The notes: a model not told the origin generated them from the letters alone. A DNA stretch of 64,000 nucleotides from Flavobacteriaceae bacterium (GCA_024638225.1 JAHEKR010000002.1:1-64000), one strand, 5' to 3'. Positions 10,578 through 22,845 are shown, counted from the first letter of the stretch. Made by a program: numbers and translations.

Positions 10578-11696
10578 ATGAAGTTCATCGTTTCAAGCAC
10601 CCAACTACTCCGCCAATTACAAACACTTAGTGGGGTTCTAAACAGTAGTAACACCCTGCCAATCTTGGATCATATTTTATTTGAGCTAAAGCCAAAGCAG
10701 TTGTGTATTACGGCTACAGACCTTGAAACCACGATCAGTGCTGTATTGGAGGTTGAATCTTCTGAAGAAGGTCGTTTGGCTATTCCTGCGCGACTTCTAC
10801 TCGAGACGCTCAAAACCTTTCCAGAGCAACCCCTAACATTTTCACAAGCGGAAAACAATACGCTTGAAATTAGTTCTGAACAAGGAAAGTATGCGCTTGC
10901 ATACGCTGATGCTGCTGAATTTCCACAGGCAGTAGAAGTTACCGATGCGTCAGCAATTCAAGTTGTTGGTGACAACTTAGCAACGGCTATTAACAATACC
11001 ATATTTGCTAGTGGAAACGATGACCTGCGCCCCGTGATGAGTGGTGTGTTTTTCCAGCTATCCTCAACGGGCCTAACTTTTGTTGCAACAGATGCACACA
11101 AATTGGTTAAATACGAGCGTACAGATCTTGTAGCGCCCGAAACAGCAGAATTCATCATGCCCAAAAAACCGCTAAACCTACTCAAATCGGTATTGGTTGG
11201 CAGTGAGTCTGAAGTGAAGATTGAATACAACAACAGTAATGTACTGTTTAGTTTTGATGAAACCGTAATGGTTTGTCGTCTTATCGATGGTAAATATCCG
11301 AATTATGAAGCTGTAATTCCGAAAGAAAACCCTAATGTGATGAGTATTAATCGCGTTCAGTTTCTAAATACAGTGAAACGGGTGAGTATATTCGCCAACA
11401 AAACAACGCACCAAATTCGCTTGAGGATCGCAGGTGCTGAATTGCATATTTCTGCCGAAGACATTGATTACAGCAATAAAGCAGAGGAACGGCTAAGTTG
11501 TTCTTTTCAGGGCGACGATATGCAGATTGGCTTCAATGCACGTTTCCTGACCGAAATGCTCAACAACTTAAATTCAGAGGAAATTCAGTTGGAATTGTCC
11601 TTACCCAACAGGGCAGGAATCATTACTCCTGTCGACGGTTTAGAAGCGGGAGAACAGCTGACCATGCTGGTCATGCCTGTTATGCTGAATAATTAA
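10578..11696 (+). CDS. dnaN: DNA polymerase III subunit beta (sliding clamp)
   Basis: MKFIVSSTQLLRQLQTLSGVLNSSNTLPILDHILFEL; TDAHKLVKYERTDL; KYPNYEAVIP; C-terminal LVMPVML. Confidence 0.97.
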   Translation: MKFIVSSTQLLRQLQTLSGVLNSSNTLPILDHILFELKPKQLCITATDLETTISAVLEVESSEEGRLAIPARLLLETLKTFPEQPLTFSQAENNTLEISSEQGKYALAYADAAEFPQAVEVTDASAIQVVGDNLATAINNTIFASGNDDLRPVMSGVFFQLSSTGLTFVATDAHKLVKYERTDLVAPETAEFIMPKKPLNLLKSVLVGSESEVKIEYNNSNVLFSFDETVMVCRLIDGKYPNYEAVIPKENPNVMSINRVQFLNTVKRVSIFANKTTHQIRLRIAGAELHISAEDIDYSNKAEERLSCSFQGDDMQIGFNARFLTEMLNNLNSEEIQLELSLPNRAGIITPVDGLEAGEQLTMLVMPVMLNN

Positions 11697-13280
11697 TTAC
11701 AGTAAATAATCAGTAGAAATAAAATTAGATTTGTGCGTGTCTAATAACTCGCGTAAAATTTCTTTGTTATCTTCATTGTCTTTAGTAGCAACAAAAGTAC
11801 GAATGGAAAATGAACGCAGTGCATCGCGTACACTCAAGGTACTTACTGCTGAATTTTTACGCCCTGTAAAAGGATACACATCTGGTCCGCGTTGACAAGC
11901 ACTATTCAGGTTAACACGACAGACCAAATTGGATAAAGTATCAATCAACGGCCCGAGTTTGTCTACATTTTTACCAAACAGACTAACCTGTTGTCCATAC
12001 ATAGACGCTGCCATATCGTCAAGCGGTGTATCGATGTCAGTAAACGACACTACAGGGATAACAGGCCCAAATTGCTCTTCTTCGTAAACACGCATGTCGC
12101 GAGTAACAGGATAGAGTACGGCAGGAAAAATATAATTCGTCGAATGCGTTCCTCCTTTTTCGTTCAGCACTTTTGCCCCTTTTTCTTTGGCATCATCTAT
12201 AAGTTCTTGGATGTAGGCAGGCTTATTGGGTTCGGGAAGTGGCGTAAGCAAGGTGTTTTCCCACGGCATACCAAATTTTTGTGCATCAACAGCTTTGGTG
12301 AATTTTTCCAAAAAGGCGTCCTTTATATCTTCGTGTACATACAAAATCTTTAGTGCAGTACAGCGCTGACCGTTGAAAGACAGCGTTCCCGAAATACATT
12401 CTTGTACCGTTTTGTCCAAGTCAGCATCCGGCAAAATAATAGCCGGATTTTTTGCTTCAAGTCCAAGTACCAAACGTAGCCTATTCTTCTTTGGGTGTAG
12501 GTCTTGAAGGGAAAGTGCAGATGAACTATGCCCAATAAGCGCAAGAACATCTACTTTACCTGTTTCCATTATGGGCGTAGCAACGGTGCGTCCACGGCCA
12601 AAAACAATATTCACCACACCTGGAGGAAAACTTTCTTTAAAAGCTTTTAGTAGAGGAGCTATAAGCAAAACGCCGTGCTTGGCTGGCTTAAAAATAGCTG
12701 TATTTCCCATGATAATGGCAGGGATAAGCAATGCAAAGGTTTCATTAAGCGGGTAATTGTACGGACCCAAACACAGGACAACTCCAATAGGACCGCGTCG
12801 AATGTGAGCATAAACACCTCCGTGATTGTGAAATTTAGCACTATCTCGGTCGATTGATTTGTATTCGTTGATGGTGTCGTCAATATAATCAACGGTTCGA
12901 TCAAATTCTTTTTCAGAGTCTTGTAGGTTTTTTCCAATTTCCCACATGAGTAATTTTACAACAGCTGCACGTTGTTGCTTCATCAAAACCACAAAGCGCT
13001 CCATACAAGCAATTCGATCGGCAACCTTCATTGTAGGCCAATCGCCTTTTCCTTTATCAAAAGCGGAAGTAGCGGCATCTAAAGCTTTCAGCGCATGGGC
13101 TTGATCCATATCGGGAACAGAACCTAAGTGTGTCGGTGCCAAATCCCCTGACTCATTGGGTGTTTGTATGGATGAATAAACATCAGCGTTTGGTCCATCC
13201 CAAAGGGTGAGGTCTCCGTTAATCAAAAAACTGTTGTGATGATAGGGTTTACCTAATGCAAATTCTGCGGGTACATTCAT
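11697..13280 (-). CDS. NADP-dependent glyceraldehyde-3-phosphate dehydrogenase / aldehyde dehydrogenase (GapN-like)
   Basis: ALDH fold: [42 protein letters not shown]; catalytic [31 protein letters not shown]. Confidence 0.88.
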   Translation of the reverse strand: MNVPAEFALGKPYHHNSFLINGDLTLWDGPNADVYSSIQTPNESGDLAPTHLGSVPDMDQAHALKALDAATSAFDKGKGDWPTMKVADRIACMERFVVLMKQQRAAVVKLLMWEIGKNLQDSEKEFDRTVDYIDDTINEYKSIDRDSAKFHNHGGVYAHIRRGPIGVVLCLGPYNYPLNETFALLIPAIIMGNTAIFKPAKHGVLLIAPLLKAFKESFPPGVVNIVFGRGRTVATPIMETGKVDVLALIGHSSSALSLQDLHPKKNRLRLVLGLEAKNPAIILPDADLDKTVQECISGTLSFNGQRCTALKILYVHEDIKDAFLEKFTKAVDAQKFGMPWENTLLTPLPEPNKPAYIQELIDDAKEKGAKVLNEKGGTHSTNYIFPAVLYPVTRDMRVYEEEQFGPVIPVVSFTDIDTPLDDMAASMYGQQVSLFGKNVDKLGPLIDTLSNLVCRVNLNSACQRGPDVYPFTGRKNSAVSTLSVRDALRSFSIRTFVATKDNEDNKEILRELLDTHKSNFISTDYLL

Positions 13281-13306
13281 AATTTTAATTTCATAGCACT
13301 ACAAAA

Positions 13307-14557
13307 CTATACCAAAAATTGAAATAAATCGGGTTTATTATTTAAATAATCACCAAAAAAACCCTTTTCTTTCATACGATATAGCAATGGATCAAAGTCA
13401 TCTGTAGATTTTAACTGAATACCAACTACTGCAGGTCCTTGCGAACGGGCACTCTTTTTGGAGTATTCAAAATATGTAATGTCATCTGTTGGGCCCAAAA
13501 TATCTTGTACAAATTCTTTTAATGCGCCTGCACGTTGTGGAAAACGAACAATGAAATAGTGCTTTAGTTCACTAAACAACAAAGCCCGTTCTTTGATTTC
13601 TGCCATACGGGTAATATCGTTATTACCACCACAAACGAGACTGACTACATTTTTCCCTTCTATTTGCTTTGCTAGTTGCGACAATGCAGCGGTAGACATC
13701 GCTCCCGCAGGCTCAACGACAATTGCATCTTGTGTATACATGTCCAAGATGGTTTGACAAATTTGTCCTTCATCTACAAGAAGTATATCGTCCATGTATT
13801 GCGTACAATAATCAAAGCTGTACTCACCAATGGTTTTAACTGCTGCTCCATCAACAAAAACATCAATTTCGTCCAAGACGATACGTTTTTTTTCTTTTAG
13901 GGAAGTGTACATACTGGGCGCACCCATGGGTTCAACCCCAATAATCTTGGTATTTGGTGATTCTCGCTTAAAGACATTAATGATACCAGAAATTAGTCCG
14001 CCCCCGCCGATAGGTACAATGATGAAATCAATGGGAAAGTCTGCTTGCGCCAGAATTTCTTTGGCTAGTGTAGCCTGTCCAGCGATTACTTCTGGGTCAT
14101 CAAAAGGATGAATAAAAGTTTTGCCAGATTTAGCCACATACGCTTTTGCAGCCTCATAACAATCATCATAGGTGTCACCCACCAGTTCGATAGTTATGTT
14201 TTCACCGCCAAACATAGCAACTTGAGCTACTTTTTGTTGGGGTGTTGGGATGGGCATAAAAATCGTTCCGTGTATTTTATGGTGGCTGCACGAGAACGCC
14301 ACACCTTGAGCATGGTTACCAGCACTAGAACAAACTACGCCTTTCGATTTTTGATTATCGTCAAGCAGAGATATCTTGTTAAAAGCTCCTCTTATTTTGA
14401 AAGAACGCACGGGTTGTAGATCCTCGCGTTTCACCCAAATATTAGACGCGAATTTTTGACTTGTTCGTTCATGCTTATGAAAAGCCGTAGGAACAGCAGC
14501 AGCAGCCACACGTTTCTGTGCCGCCTCGATCAACGCTAAGTCAAGTAATGGACGCAT
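13307..14557 (-). CDS. ilvA: Threonine ammonia-lyase
   Basis: WVKREDLQPVRSFKIRGAFNKI; SSAGNHAQGVAFSC; IVPIGGGGLISGI; C-terminal regulatory domain. Confidence 0.95.
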   Translation of the reverse strand: MRPLLDLALIEAAQKRVAAAAVPTAFHKHERTSQKFASNIWVKREDLQPVRSFKIRGAFNKISLLDDNQKSKGVVCSSAGNHAQGVAFSCSHHKIHGTIFMPIPTPQQKVAQVAMFGGENITIELVGDTYDDCYEAAKAYVAKSGKTFIHPFDDPEVIAGQATLAKEILAQADFPIDFIIVPIGGGGLISGIINVFKRESPNTKIIGVEPMGAPSMYTSLKEKKRIVLDEIDVFVDGAAVKTIGEYSFDYCTQYMDDILLVDEGQICQTILDMYTQDAIVVEPAGAMSTAALSQLAKQIEGKNVVSLVCGGNNDITRMAEIKERALLFSELKHYFIVRFPQRAGALKEFVQDILGPTDDITYFEYSKKSARSQGPAVVGIQLKSTDDFDPLLYRMKEKGFFGDYLNNKPDLFQFLV

Positions 14558-16030
14558 TTACACGATTCGCTTCATAGCGGTCATGGACGCGCGTAAGGTT
14601 TTTCCAACCTGCTCAACAGGGTGATTGCGGATTTGATCGTTTACAGCAATTAATTGTTGATTATCAACTCCATTACTTTCGGCACCAAAAGAGGTCCCAA
14701 TTACTGAAGTGTCAATTGTTTCCATAAAGGATGCCAACAAAGGCTTACACGCATGATCAAATAAATAACAACCATATTCTGCGGTATCTGAAATTACCCG
14801 ATTCATTTCATAAAGTTTTTTTCGTGCAATTGTATTGGCAATAAGTGGTGTTTCGTGTAAAGACTCATAATAGGCTGAAGCATCCTTAATTCCAGCTGCA
14901 ACCATCGTATCAAAAGCCAATTCAACGCCTGCACGCACAAACGCAACCATCAAAACCCCATGATCAAAATATGTCTGCTCATCAATTTCATCCGTAGTAG
15001 GAGTCGTTTTTTCAAAGGCTGTTTCGCCTGTAGCTGCACGCCAAGTAAGTAGATTCACATCGTCATTTGCCCAGTCTTCCATCATTGTTTTAGAAAAATA
15101 TCCGGACATGATATCATCCATATGCTTGTTAAACAAGGGCTGCATGATTTCTTTGAGTTGCTCAGATAACTCAAAGGCCTTAATTTTTGCTGGGTTAGAT
15201 AATCGATCCATCATATTGGTAACGCCACCGTGCTTTAAAGCTTCAGTGATGGTTTCCCATCCATATTGTATCAATTTGGCAGCATAGCTGGGATCAATCC
15301 CCTCAGCAACCATTTTATCAAAGCTCAAAATGGAACCTGTTTGCAATACACCACACAAAATGGTTTGTTCCCCCATCAAATCAGACTTTACTTCAGCCAC
15401 AAATGAGGACTGAAGAACACCTGCTCTGTGGCCACCTGTTCCAACACAGTAAGCCTTTGCTTGCTCCAGACCTTTTCCTTCTGGATCGTTGTCTTCATGT
15501 ACGGCTATAAGTGTCGGCACACCAAAATCACGTAAATATTCTTCACGAACTTCCGAACCTGGGCTTTTTGGAGCCACCATAATAACAGTCAAATCTGGTC
15601 TCACTATCATGCCTTCCTCAACGATGTTAAATCCATGTGAGTAAGATAAAGTTGCACCCTTTTTCATCAAAGGCATCACAGCATTTACAACTGAAGTATG
15701 ATTTTTGTCTGGAGTCAAATTAATTACTAAATCTGCAGACGGAATCATTTCCTGATAAGTCCCAACCTTAAAGTCATAAGAAGTAGCGTTAATGTAGGAA
15801 GCGCGTTTTTGTTCAATTGCGCCATCGCGAAGGGCATAGGCTACACTTAGTCCTGAGTCACGCATGTTGAGCCCTTGGTTTAGTCCCTGCGCACCGCAGC
15901 CAACAATGACAATATCCTTCCCTTTTAATGCAGAAATTCCATCCGAGAATTCTTCGGCATCCATAAAACGGCATTGTGATAACTGATGTAGTTGATCCCT
16001 TAGGGGCAGTGTGTTAAAATAATTACTCAT
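14558..16030 (-). CDS. ilvC: Ketol-acid reductoisomerase (class II)
   Basis: [61 protein letters not shown]. Confidence 0.97.
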   Translation of the reverse strand: MSNYFNTLPLRDQLHQLSQCRFMDAEEFSDGISALKGKDIVIVGCGAQGLNQGLNMRDSGLSVAYALRDGAIEQKRASYINATSYDFKVGTYQEMIPSADLVINLTPDKNHTSVVNAVMPLMKKGATLSYSHGFNIVEEGMIVRPDLTVIMVAPKSPGSEVREEYLRDFGVPTLIAVHEDNDPEGKGLEQAKAYCVGTGGHRAGVLQSSFVAEVKSDLMGEQTILCGVLQTGSILSFDKMVAEGIDPSYAAKLIQYGWETITEALKHGGVTNMMDRLSNPAKIKAFELSEQLKEIMQPLFNKHMDDIMSGYFSKTMMEDWANDDVNLLTWRAATGETAFEKTTPTTDEIDEQTYFDHGVLMVAFVRAGVELAFDTMVAAGIKDASAYYESLHETPLIANTIARKKLYEMNRVISDTAEYGCYLFDHACKPLLASFMETIDTSVIGTSFGAESNGVDNQQLIAVNDQIRNHPVEQVGKTLRASMTAMKRIV

Positions 16031-16040
16031 GTTTGAAATT

Positions 16041-16562
16041 TTAGTCGTTGAGTTTTGTTAATAAAGCTTTGATATTCATTGGAGATTTGGTGACCGAAAT
16101 TCGCCCAGAGCGAACAAACTGAAGCAAACCAAATGGCGCCAAATCATGATATAATTTTTCTGTCTCATGGCGAAAGCCCGTCTTTTCGATTACAAAGAAT
16201 TCCTTGTTTACGGTAACTATGTTGGCATGACTAGCCTTGATGATGTTTTGTATATGACGTTCTTCAAAGAGTGATTTAGAGGCGACTTTATACAAGGCTG
16301 ATTCCTGAAAAATAGTTTCCTCATCTGTATGGTAAAACGCCTTGATTACTTCAATTTGTTTCTCAATCTGTCCAACCACTTTTTTAACAGCTTCTTCTGT
16401 CATGCTGACGACAATGATAAAACGCGATACTTCTTCAATTTCAGACGCAGAGGAAGTTATGCTAATAATGTTGATATGTCGTTTCTGGAAAATAGCCGAT
16501 ACTCGGTTGAGCAACCCAACGCTATTTTCTGTATATATTGAAATGGTGTATTTTTTTTGCAT
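16041..16562 (-). CDS. ilvN: Acetolactate synthase small (regulatory) subunit
   Basis: N-terminal ACT domain [46 protein letters not shown]; sits between ilvB and ilvC. Confidence 0.94.
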   Translation of the reverse strand: MQKKYTISIYTENSVGLLNRVSAIFQKRHINIISITSSASEIEEVSRFIIVVSMTEEAVKKVVGQIEKQIEVIKAFYHTDEETIFQESALYKVASKSLFEERHIQNIIKASHANIVTVNKEFFVIEKTGFRHETEKLYHDLAPFGLLQFVRSGRISVTKSPMNIKALLTKLND

Positions 16563-16563
16563 A

Positions 16564-18261
16564 TTACGAAAGTCTAATATCTGACACAGAGGCTCCTGAA
16601 GGTATCATCGGGAATACATTATCTTCTTTTTCGACACAAACCTCTAAAAAATACGGCTTATCAGATGCCATCATTTTATCTACAGCATCGCTAAGTTCCT
16701 CACGTTTTTGCACGCGTTTTGCCTCGATAAAATAGCCTTCCGCTATCTTGACAAAATCGGGGTTTACCATTTCAGTGGACGCATAGCGCTTGTCAAAAAA
16801 CAACTGCTGCCATTGACGAACCATACCCAAAAAATCGTTGTTCAACACGACTACTTTTACAGCAGCTTGTGTTTGAAAAATAGTGCCTAATTCTTGTATG
16901 GTCATCTGAAATCCGCCATCGCCAATGATGGCTACAACCTCACGGTTGGGCGCTCCCATTTTGGCACCCAAGGCTGCTGGAAGTGCAAAGCCCATGGTTC
17001 CCAAACCACCAGATGTGACATTACTCTTGGAATGATTAAATGCTGCATAGCGACAAGCAATCATTTGGTGCTGACCTACATCGGAAACGATAACCGCATC
17101 GTTATTGGAGGCGCGATTAATTTCTTTTAAAACCTCACCCATGGTTAAACCATCTTTAGTCGGATGCAAATCATTTTTGATTACACGATCAAATTCGATT
17201 TTGTCAAAGGCTTTAAAAGCAGCAAACCATTCTGTGTAGGGTTTTGCCGACACTAGCGATGTAAGTAAAGGCAGCGATTCTTTCACATCAGCCAAAACAG
17301 CAACATCTACGTCAACGTTTTTATTTATTTCAGCAGGATCAATTTCGAGGTGAATAATCTTGGCTTGCTTGGCATAAGTCTCTAAATTTCCTGTGACACG
17401 ATCGTCAAAGCGCATCCCAATAGCAATAAGCAAATCACACTCATTGGTGAGTTTGTTTGGTCCGTAATTCCCATGCATACCAACCATACCTACGTTAAGT
17501 GGATGGTCTGTTGCGATGGCCGATACGCCAAGTATGGTCCAAGCAGCAGGAATATTGGATTTTTCGACAAATGCCTTAAATTCTTCTTCAGCTTTTCCAA
17601 GAATCACTCCCTGACCCCAAACAATCATCGGCTTTTTAGCTTGATTGATTAAGTCGGCGGCGTGTGCAACAGCTGTCTTATCTAATTTTGGAATGGGCTT
17701 GTAACTGCGTACCTGCTTGCATGGAGCGTATGTAAAATCCGCTTTGGCAAACTGGGCATCCTTGGTAATATCAATCAAGACTGGTCCTGGACGACCCGAA
17801 CGAGCGATATAAAAAGCCTTTGCCATGATTTCCGGAATCTCTTTTACATCCGTTATCTGATAGTTCCATTTGGTAACAGGGGTAGAAATACCAATAATAT
17901 CTGTTTCTTGAAAAGCATCTGACCCCAGTAAATGAGAGGGTACCTGACCCGTTAAACAGACCATGGGAGTCGAATCGATCATGGCGTCTGCGATTCCAGT
18001 CACTAGATTGGTTGCACCTGGTCCAGAAGTAGCAACGCATACACCAACTTTACCAGTAACCCGAGCAAAACCCTGCGCTGCATGAGTAGCGCCTTGTTCG
18101 TGTCGTGTAAGTATATGCTGCAATTTGTCTTGAAACTTATACAGCTCGTCATAAAAGGGCATAATAGCTCCACCGGGATATCCGTAAATAAGATCTACAC
18201 CCTCTGCCAATAAACAGTGGATAAGGGCCTCTGAACCAGAAATGTTCTTTTTTTCTGCCAT
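16564..18261 (-). CDS. ilvB: Acetolactate synthase large (catalytic) subunit
   Basis: VDLIYGYPGGAIMPFYDELYKF; GATNLVTGIADAMIDSTPMVCLTGQV; TPP motif GDGGFQMTIQELGTI. Confidence 0.97.
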   Translation of the reverse strand: MAEKKNISGSEALIHCLLAEGVDLIYGYPGGAIMPFYDELYKFQDKLQHILTRHEQGATHAAQGFARVTGKVGVCVATSGPGATNLVTGIADAMIDSTPMVCLTGQVPSHLLGSDAFQETDIIGISTPVTKWNYQITDVKEIPEIMAKAFYIARSGRPGPVLIDITKDAQFAKADFTYAPCKQVRSYKPIPKLDKTAVAHAADLINQAKKPMIVWGQGVILGKAEEEFKAFVEKSNIPAAWTILGVSAIATDHPLNVGMVGMHGNYGPNKLTNECDLLIAIGMRFDDRVTGNLETYAKQAKIIHLEIDPAEINKNVDVDVAVLADVKESLPLLTSLVSAKPYTEWFAAFKAFDKIEFDRVIKNDLHPTKDGLTMGEVLKEINRASNNDAVIVSDVGQHQMIACRYAAFNHSKSNVTSGGLGTMGFALPAALGAKMGAPNREVVAIIGDGGFQMTIQELGTIFQTQAAVKVVVLNNDFLGMVRQWQQLFFDKRYASTEMVNPDFVKIAEGYFIEAKRVQKREELSDAVDKMMASDKPYFLEVCVEKEDNVFPMIPSGASVSDIRLS

Positions 18262-18264
18262 AGT

Positions 18265-19938
18265 TTATTCGTCAGTTACGCAACCGTCAGATGCCGAAGC
18301 AACTGCGCGTGCGTATTTGTACAATACTCCTTTTTTTACCTTAAGTGCTGGGGCAGTCCAAACAGCACGACGCTGATTTAGGATTTGATCACTCAGCCTC
18401 ACACTCAATTCATTTTTTTCGGCATCTATGCATATAATATCTCCGTTTTCGATTAAGGCTAGTGCTCCTCCGATTTGTGCTTCTGGGGTTATGTGGCCCA
18501 CAACAAAACCGTGTGTTCCACCCGAAAAACGACCATCGGTAATAAGTGCAACATCCTTACCCAAACCTGCGCCCATGATGGCGGCAGTTGGTTTTAACAT
18601 TTCAGGCATACCGGGACCGCCCTTTGGACCCTCGTAGCGAATGACGACCACTTCACCCTTTTTGACTTCACCAGCTTTAATACCTGCATTTGCAGCAAAC
18701 TCCCCGTCGTAAACACGTGCAGGACCTTCAAAATATAAACCTTCTTTCCCTGTGATTTTAGCTACAGAACCTGCTGAAGCCAAATTGCCAAATAAAATAC
18801 GAATATGCCCTGTCTCCTTGATGGGATTGTCTGTTGGACGAATTACTTTTTGTCCGGAGGAAAGGGAAGGGACATTGGCCATATTTTCGGCAAGTGTTTT
18901 TCCTGTAACGGTCATGCAATCTGCATGAAGCATATTGGCATCAAGCATAAACTTAATCACCGCAGGAATACCACCAACACGATGCACATCCTCCATTAAA
19001 AATTTTCCACTAGGTTTAAGATCAGCTAGGAAAGGAGTTGTATCGCTGATACGCTGGAAATCATCCAATGTGAAGTCAACCTCTGCTGCCTTGGCTATTG
19101 CCAAAAAGTGCAACACTGCATTGGTAGATCCACCCAAAACAGTAACCAGTCGAATGGCATTTTCAAGAGACTTTTTCGTTACAATATCCTTGGGTTTAAT
19201 GTCTTTTTCAATCAACAAGCGCATGGCTTTTCCTGCCGCGACGCAACCGTCTATTTTTTCTTGGCTTACCGCTGGGTTTGAAGCATTATACGGAAGCGCA
19301 AGTCCCAATACCTCGATGGCAGATGCCATGGTATTGGCAGTGTACATACCACCACAGGCGCCTGCCCCTGGGCAAGCATTTTGGATCACTTCTTTGTATT
19401 TAGCTTCGTTGATGGAGCCAGCTACTTTTTCACCCCAAGCTTCAAAAGCCGAGACAACATCTAATTTTTTGTCAGCCACACAGCCAGAAGCTATTGTTCC
19501 TCCGTAGACCATTATGCTAGGCCTATTAAGTCGAAGCATTGCCATTACAGAACCGGGCATATTTTTGTCACACCCCACTACGGCTACCATGCCATCGTAA
19601 GACATTCCACCCATAACCGTTTCCATAGAGTCCGCAATCAAATCGCGAGAAGGAAGCGAAAAACGCATCCCTGGGGTACCCATAGAAATACCATCACTAA
19701 CACCGATAGTGTTGAAAACTAATCCGACTAAATCAACTGCTGCAGTACCCTTCTTGATGTGCTGCGCCAAATCGTTCAAGTGCATGTTGCACGGGTTACC
19801 TTCGTATCCGGTACTTGCTATCCCAACGAGTGGCTTCTTGAAGTCATCGTCCGTTAAACCTATGGCATGAAGCATAGCTTGTGCTGCAGGTTGGCTAGGG
19901 TCTTGTGTAACAACTTTGGAATATCGATTGTGTGCCAT
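18265..19938 (-). CDS. ilvD: Dihydroxy-acid dehydratase
   Basis: [61 protein letters not shown]. Confidence 0.97.
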   Translation of the reverse strand: MAHNRYSKVVTQDPSQPAAQAMLHAIGLTDDDFKKPLVGIASTGYEGNPCNMHLNDLAQHIKKGTAAVDLVGLVFNTIGVSDGISMGTPGMRFSLPSRDLIADSMETVMGGMSYDGMVAVVGCDKNMPGSVMAMLRLNRPSIMVYGGTIASGCVADKKLDVVSAFEAWGEKVAGSINEAKYKEVIQNACPGAGACGGMYTANTMASAIEVLGLALPYNASNPAVSQEKIDGCVAAGKAMRLLIEKDIKPKDIVTKKSLENAIRLVTVLGGSTNAVLHFLAIAKAAEVDFTLDDFQRISDTTPFLADLKPSGKFLMEDVHRVGGIPAVIKFMLDANMLHADCMTVTGKTLAENMANVPSLSSGQKVIRPTDNPIKETGHIRILFGNLASAGSVAKITGKEGLYFEGPARVYDGEFAANAGIKAGEVKKGEVVVIRYEGPKGGPGMPEMLKPTAAIMGAGLGKDVALITDGRFSGGTHGFVVGHITPEAQIGGALALIENGDIICIDAEKNELSVRLSDQILNQRRAVWTAPALKVKKGVLYKYARAVASASDGCVTDE

Positions 19939-20106
19939 ATTGTATCAAAAGTAATTATAAGAATATCGAAGAACGAATATCCAAAAAAACAAAACGATAT
20001 TCAAAGAATAAATTAATTTTTAATATACTTATTATAAGATATTTATAAAATATTATGTGTGATACCCAATTTTAAATGTCCAACTAAAGGTAATTCATAA
20101 AGATTT

Positions 20107-20136
20107 CAAAAATAAGTAAAGTAGTTTGCAAACAAA
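20107..20136 (-). promoter_or_regulatory. Candidate promoter of the ilv operon
   Basis: On the minus strand: TTTG - 18 nt - TATTTTTG, fitting the Bacteroidota -33/-7 consensus; implies an approximately 160-nt 5'UTR for ilvD. Confidence 0.4.
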
Positions 20137-20188
20137 ATGAAAAACATATTTTTACCAAATTCCTAACAAACGGTAAATCTATTAGCGC

Positions 20189-21577
20189 ATGACTAAAGAA
20201 AATACATTATTGGCTGTAAAATCTGCACAAGCTGCTTTTTTTAGAGCAGGCAATACCATTCGTATTTCCGAAAGGATAGATCGACTCAAGCATTTAAAAC
20301 GCTGTGTTAAATCAAATGAAACTGCCATCGTCAAGGCCTTGCGAGAAGATTTGGGTAAACCTGAATCAGAGAGTTGGCTAGCAGAAATTTATGTTGCATT
20401 GGATGAACTCAATACGGTAGTGAAAAACCTAAAACTATGGGCAGCCCCTAGGCGCGTGCCCAGCAAATGGCTTAACATGCCAAGTAAAGATTGGATAACG
20501 GCCGAACCCTATGGGTGTACCTTACATATTGCACCTTGGAATTACCCCTTTCAATTAGCATTAAACCCCTTAATCGGAGCTGTTGCTGCGGGAAATACCG
20601 TTGTGCTCAAACCTTCTGAGCATGCACCCAAAACAGCTGAAATTTTAAGCAAAATTCTCAAAGAAGTGTTTCCAAAAGAGTGGGTTTATGTTGCCAAAGG
20701 TGGTCCAGAGATAGCACAAGAACTTCTTCAGATACGTTGGGATTATATTTTTTTTACGGGAGGTGTCCGTGTTGCCAAGCTTGTTGCAAAAGCTGCTGCC
20801 GAGCATCTAACCCCTACTACTTTGGAATTGGGCGGGAAAAATCCCTGTATCATCGATCATACAGCCAATATCAAAGTCAGTGCTCGTCGTATTGCTTGGG
20901 GTAAGTTTATGAATTGTGGACAAATATGCATGGCGCCCGATTATGTCCTAGTGCACAAAAGCCAATACGAGGCTTTGGTTCACGCGCTTAAGCAAGAGAT
21001 TGTCCGCATGTATGGAGAGAACCCAGAAAATGCTGAAGACTATGCTCGGTTGGTACATGAAGGTCATGCGACTGCCATGAAAAATCTAATGGAAGACCAA
21101 CAGATACTGCACGGCGGAACTTATGCTATTGAAAATCGATATGTTGCACCAACGCTAATAAAGGTAGATGACCTTAAAAACAAACTGATGCAAGATGAAA
21201 TTTTTGGTCCTATCTTACCGATACTTATTTATGAAGATGAAGCAGAAATTGATAAAACCATCCATCATTACGAAAAACCCCTGTCTTTTTATGTTTTTTC
21301 GGAGCGCAAAAAATGGGCAAAGAAACTACTGCAACGTCACAGTTTTGGCGGTGGAATGATCAATGATGTAATTGTTTATTTCACAAATCATCGTCTTCCT
21401 TTTGGTGGTGTGGGACATAGTGGTGTGGGCAGCTATCATGGAAAATATTCATTTGATGCGTTTACCCATTACAAGCCTTATGTAGCACGGGTAACTTGGT
21501 TTGACCCTATTCAGCGTTATGCCCCTTACCGAAAGCATTTTCCACTTTTAAAAAAGCTCTTGAAACTCATTAGCTAA
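20189..21577 (+). CDS. Aldehyde dehydrogenase family protein
   Basis: LHIAPWNYPFQLALNPLIGAVAAGNTVVLKPSE; TLELGGKNPCIID; MNCGQICMAPDYVLVH; FGGVGHSGVGSYHGKYSFDAFTH. Confidence 0.94.
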   Translation: MTKENTLLAVKSAQAAFFRAGNTIRISERIDRLKHLKRCVKSNETAIVKALREDLGKPESESWLAEIYVALDELNTVVKNLKLWAAPRRVPSKWLNMPSKDWITAEPYGCTLHIAPWNYPFQLALNPLIGAVAAGNTVVLKPSEHAPKTAEILSKILKEVFPKEWVYVAKGGPEIAQELLQIRWDYIFFTGGVRVAKLVAKAAAEHLTPTTLELGGKNPCIIDHTANIKVSARRIAWGKFMNCGQICMAPDYVLVHKSQYEALVHALKQEIVRMYGENPENAEDYARLVHEGHATAMKNLMEDQQILHGGTYAIENRYVAPTLIKVDDLKNKLMQDEIFGPILPILIYEDEAEIDKTIHHYEKPLSFYVFSERKKWAKKLLQRHSFGGGMINDVIVYFTNHRLPFGGVGHSGVGSYHGKYSFDAFTHYKPYVARVTWFDPIQRYAPYRKHFPLLKKLLKLIS

Positions 21578-22845
21578 CCCAACCAACCTTCGCGGTCCAA
21601 GCTTCGTTATTGAATGGCTTCTGCAATATGGGCATCGCTTATAGTATCCATAGCTGCAAGATCGGCAATGGTTCGGGCAACTTTGAGTATTCGGTCATAA
21701 GCGCGTGCCGATAGCCGTAGTCGATCCATAGCGCTTTTGAGTAAAGCTAAAGAGGTTTTTGACAAAGCACAATAGTTGCGGATTTGTTTGGTGCAAATCT
21801 CAGCATTGTGATGTATGTGTGGAACAGCAGCAAATCGTTGTGCCTGACGTTGTGTGGCTGCTATGACTCGCTTGCGTATTTCCCCGCTTGATTCAGCCAA
21901 AGGGGTTTGGGCAAGCTTTTCAAAAGGAACCGGCTGAACCTCTACATGTAAGTCAATTCGATCGAGCAATGGTCATGATATTTTGCCTAAATAGCGCTGC
22001 ATTTCGGCTGCAGAGTGCCCCGGACTTGTCTTGTCGTCGTGAAAGTAGCCCGAAGGAGTAGGATTCATACTGGCCACAAGCATAAACGAAGCAGGATAGG
22101 TAAGCGTAAACTTAGCACGAGCAACGGTTACCTCTCTATCCTCCAAGGGTTGACGCATGACTTCCAACACACTGCGCTTAAACTCGGGCAACTCATCCAA
22201 AAACAATACCCCGTGATGTGCAAGGGAAATTTCACCTGGTTGCGGATAGGTTCCCCCTCCTACCAGTGCCACGTCAGAAATGGTGTGGTGCGGCGAACGA
22301 AACGGCCGCTGATGAATAATGCCGTTCCCTTTCATTTGTCCCGCAACCGAATGAATCTTAGTTGTTTCCAATGCTTCGGCAATGCTCATAGGCGGCAGTA
22401 TGCTGGGCAATCGCTTGGCAAGCATGGTCTTGCCTGCTCCAGGAGGTCCAATCAATAAAATATTGTGTCCGCCAGCGGCAGCCACTTCCATGCATCTTTT
22501 GATGGATTCCTGCCCTTTTACGTCTTCAAAATCGAGAATGGTTTCGGGGCTGTGATTGAGTTATGCCGACAGATCGTAAACAACTAAATTATCTTGGTGG
22601 TACGCCTGAAGAAAGTTAATAAGGTCAGTTAGATGCGCAAACGCATGTACTTCGATATCGTCAACGATAGCGGCTTCTTGCCCATTCTCCATTAGCGCGG
22701 CAGCGATGCGTTGGTTACTTTCCTTAACCGCATTGTCGGGTAGACCAACCAGATGGTAGCCTACACCCGGATGAATATGTACTTCAATGGTTATTTGCTG
22801 GGCATCAATGCCAAAGACGGCACTGCCATAGATTTGGGTAAGCAT
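21574..22845 (-). pseudogene. YifB/ComM family Mg-chelatase-like AAA+ ATPase, disrupted by an internal in-frame deletion and three in-frame stops
   Basis: Three ORFs (22845-22561, 22491-21973, 21969-21607) lie in one frame: MLTQIYGSAVFGIDAQQITIEVHIHPGVGYHLVGLPDNAVKESNQRIAAALMENGQ|EAAIVDDIEV...[56 protein letters not shown]...YLGKIS*PLLDRIDLHVEV...HIAEAIQ*RSLDREGWLG*. Confidence 0.92.

Noticed and set aside
18935-19507. 190-aa plus-strand ORF
   Set aside because: Entirely antisense to ilvD; composition looks like a mirror of the coding strand and no recognisable domain.
19939-20106. Possible BCAA leader peptide in the approximately 160-nt leader of the ilv operon
   Set aside because: Reading the reverse strand gave only MNYL* and similar trivial ORFs, with no run of Ile/Leu/Val codons and no convincing terminator; left as unsupported.
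22015-22458. 147-aa plus-strand ORF within the yifB locus
   Set aside because: Antisense shadow of the disrupted yifB; the minus strand carries clear homology.
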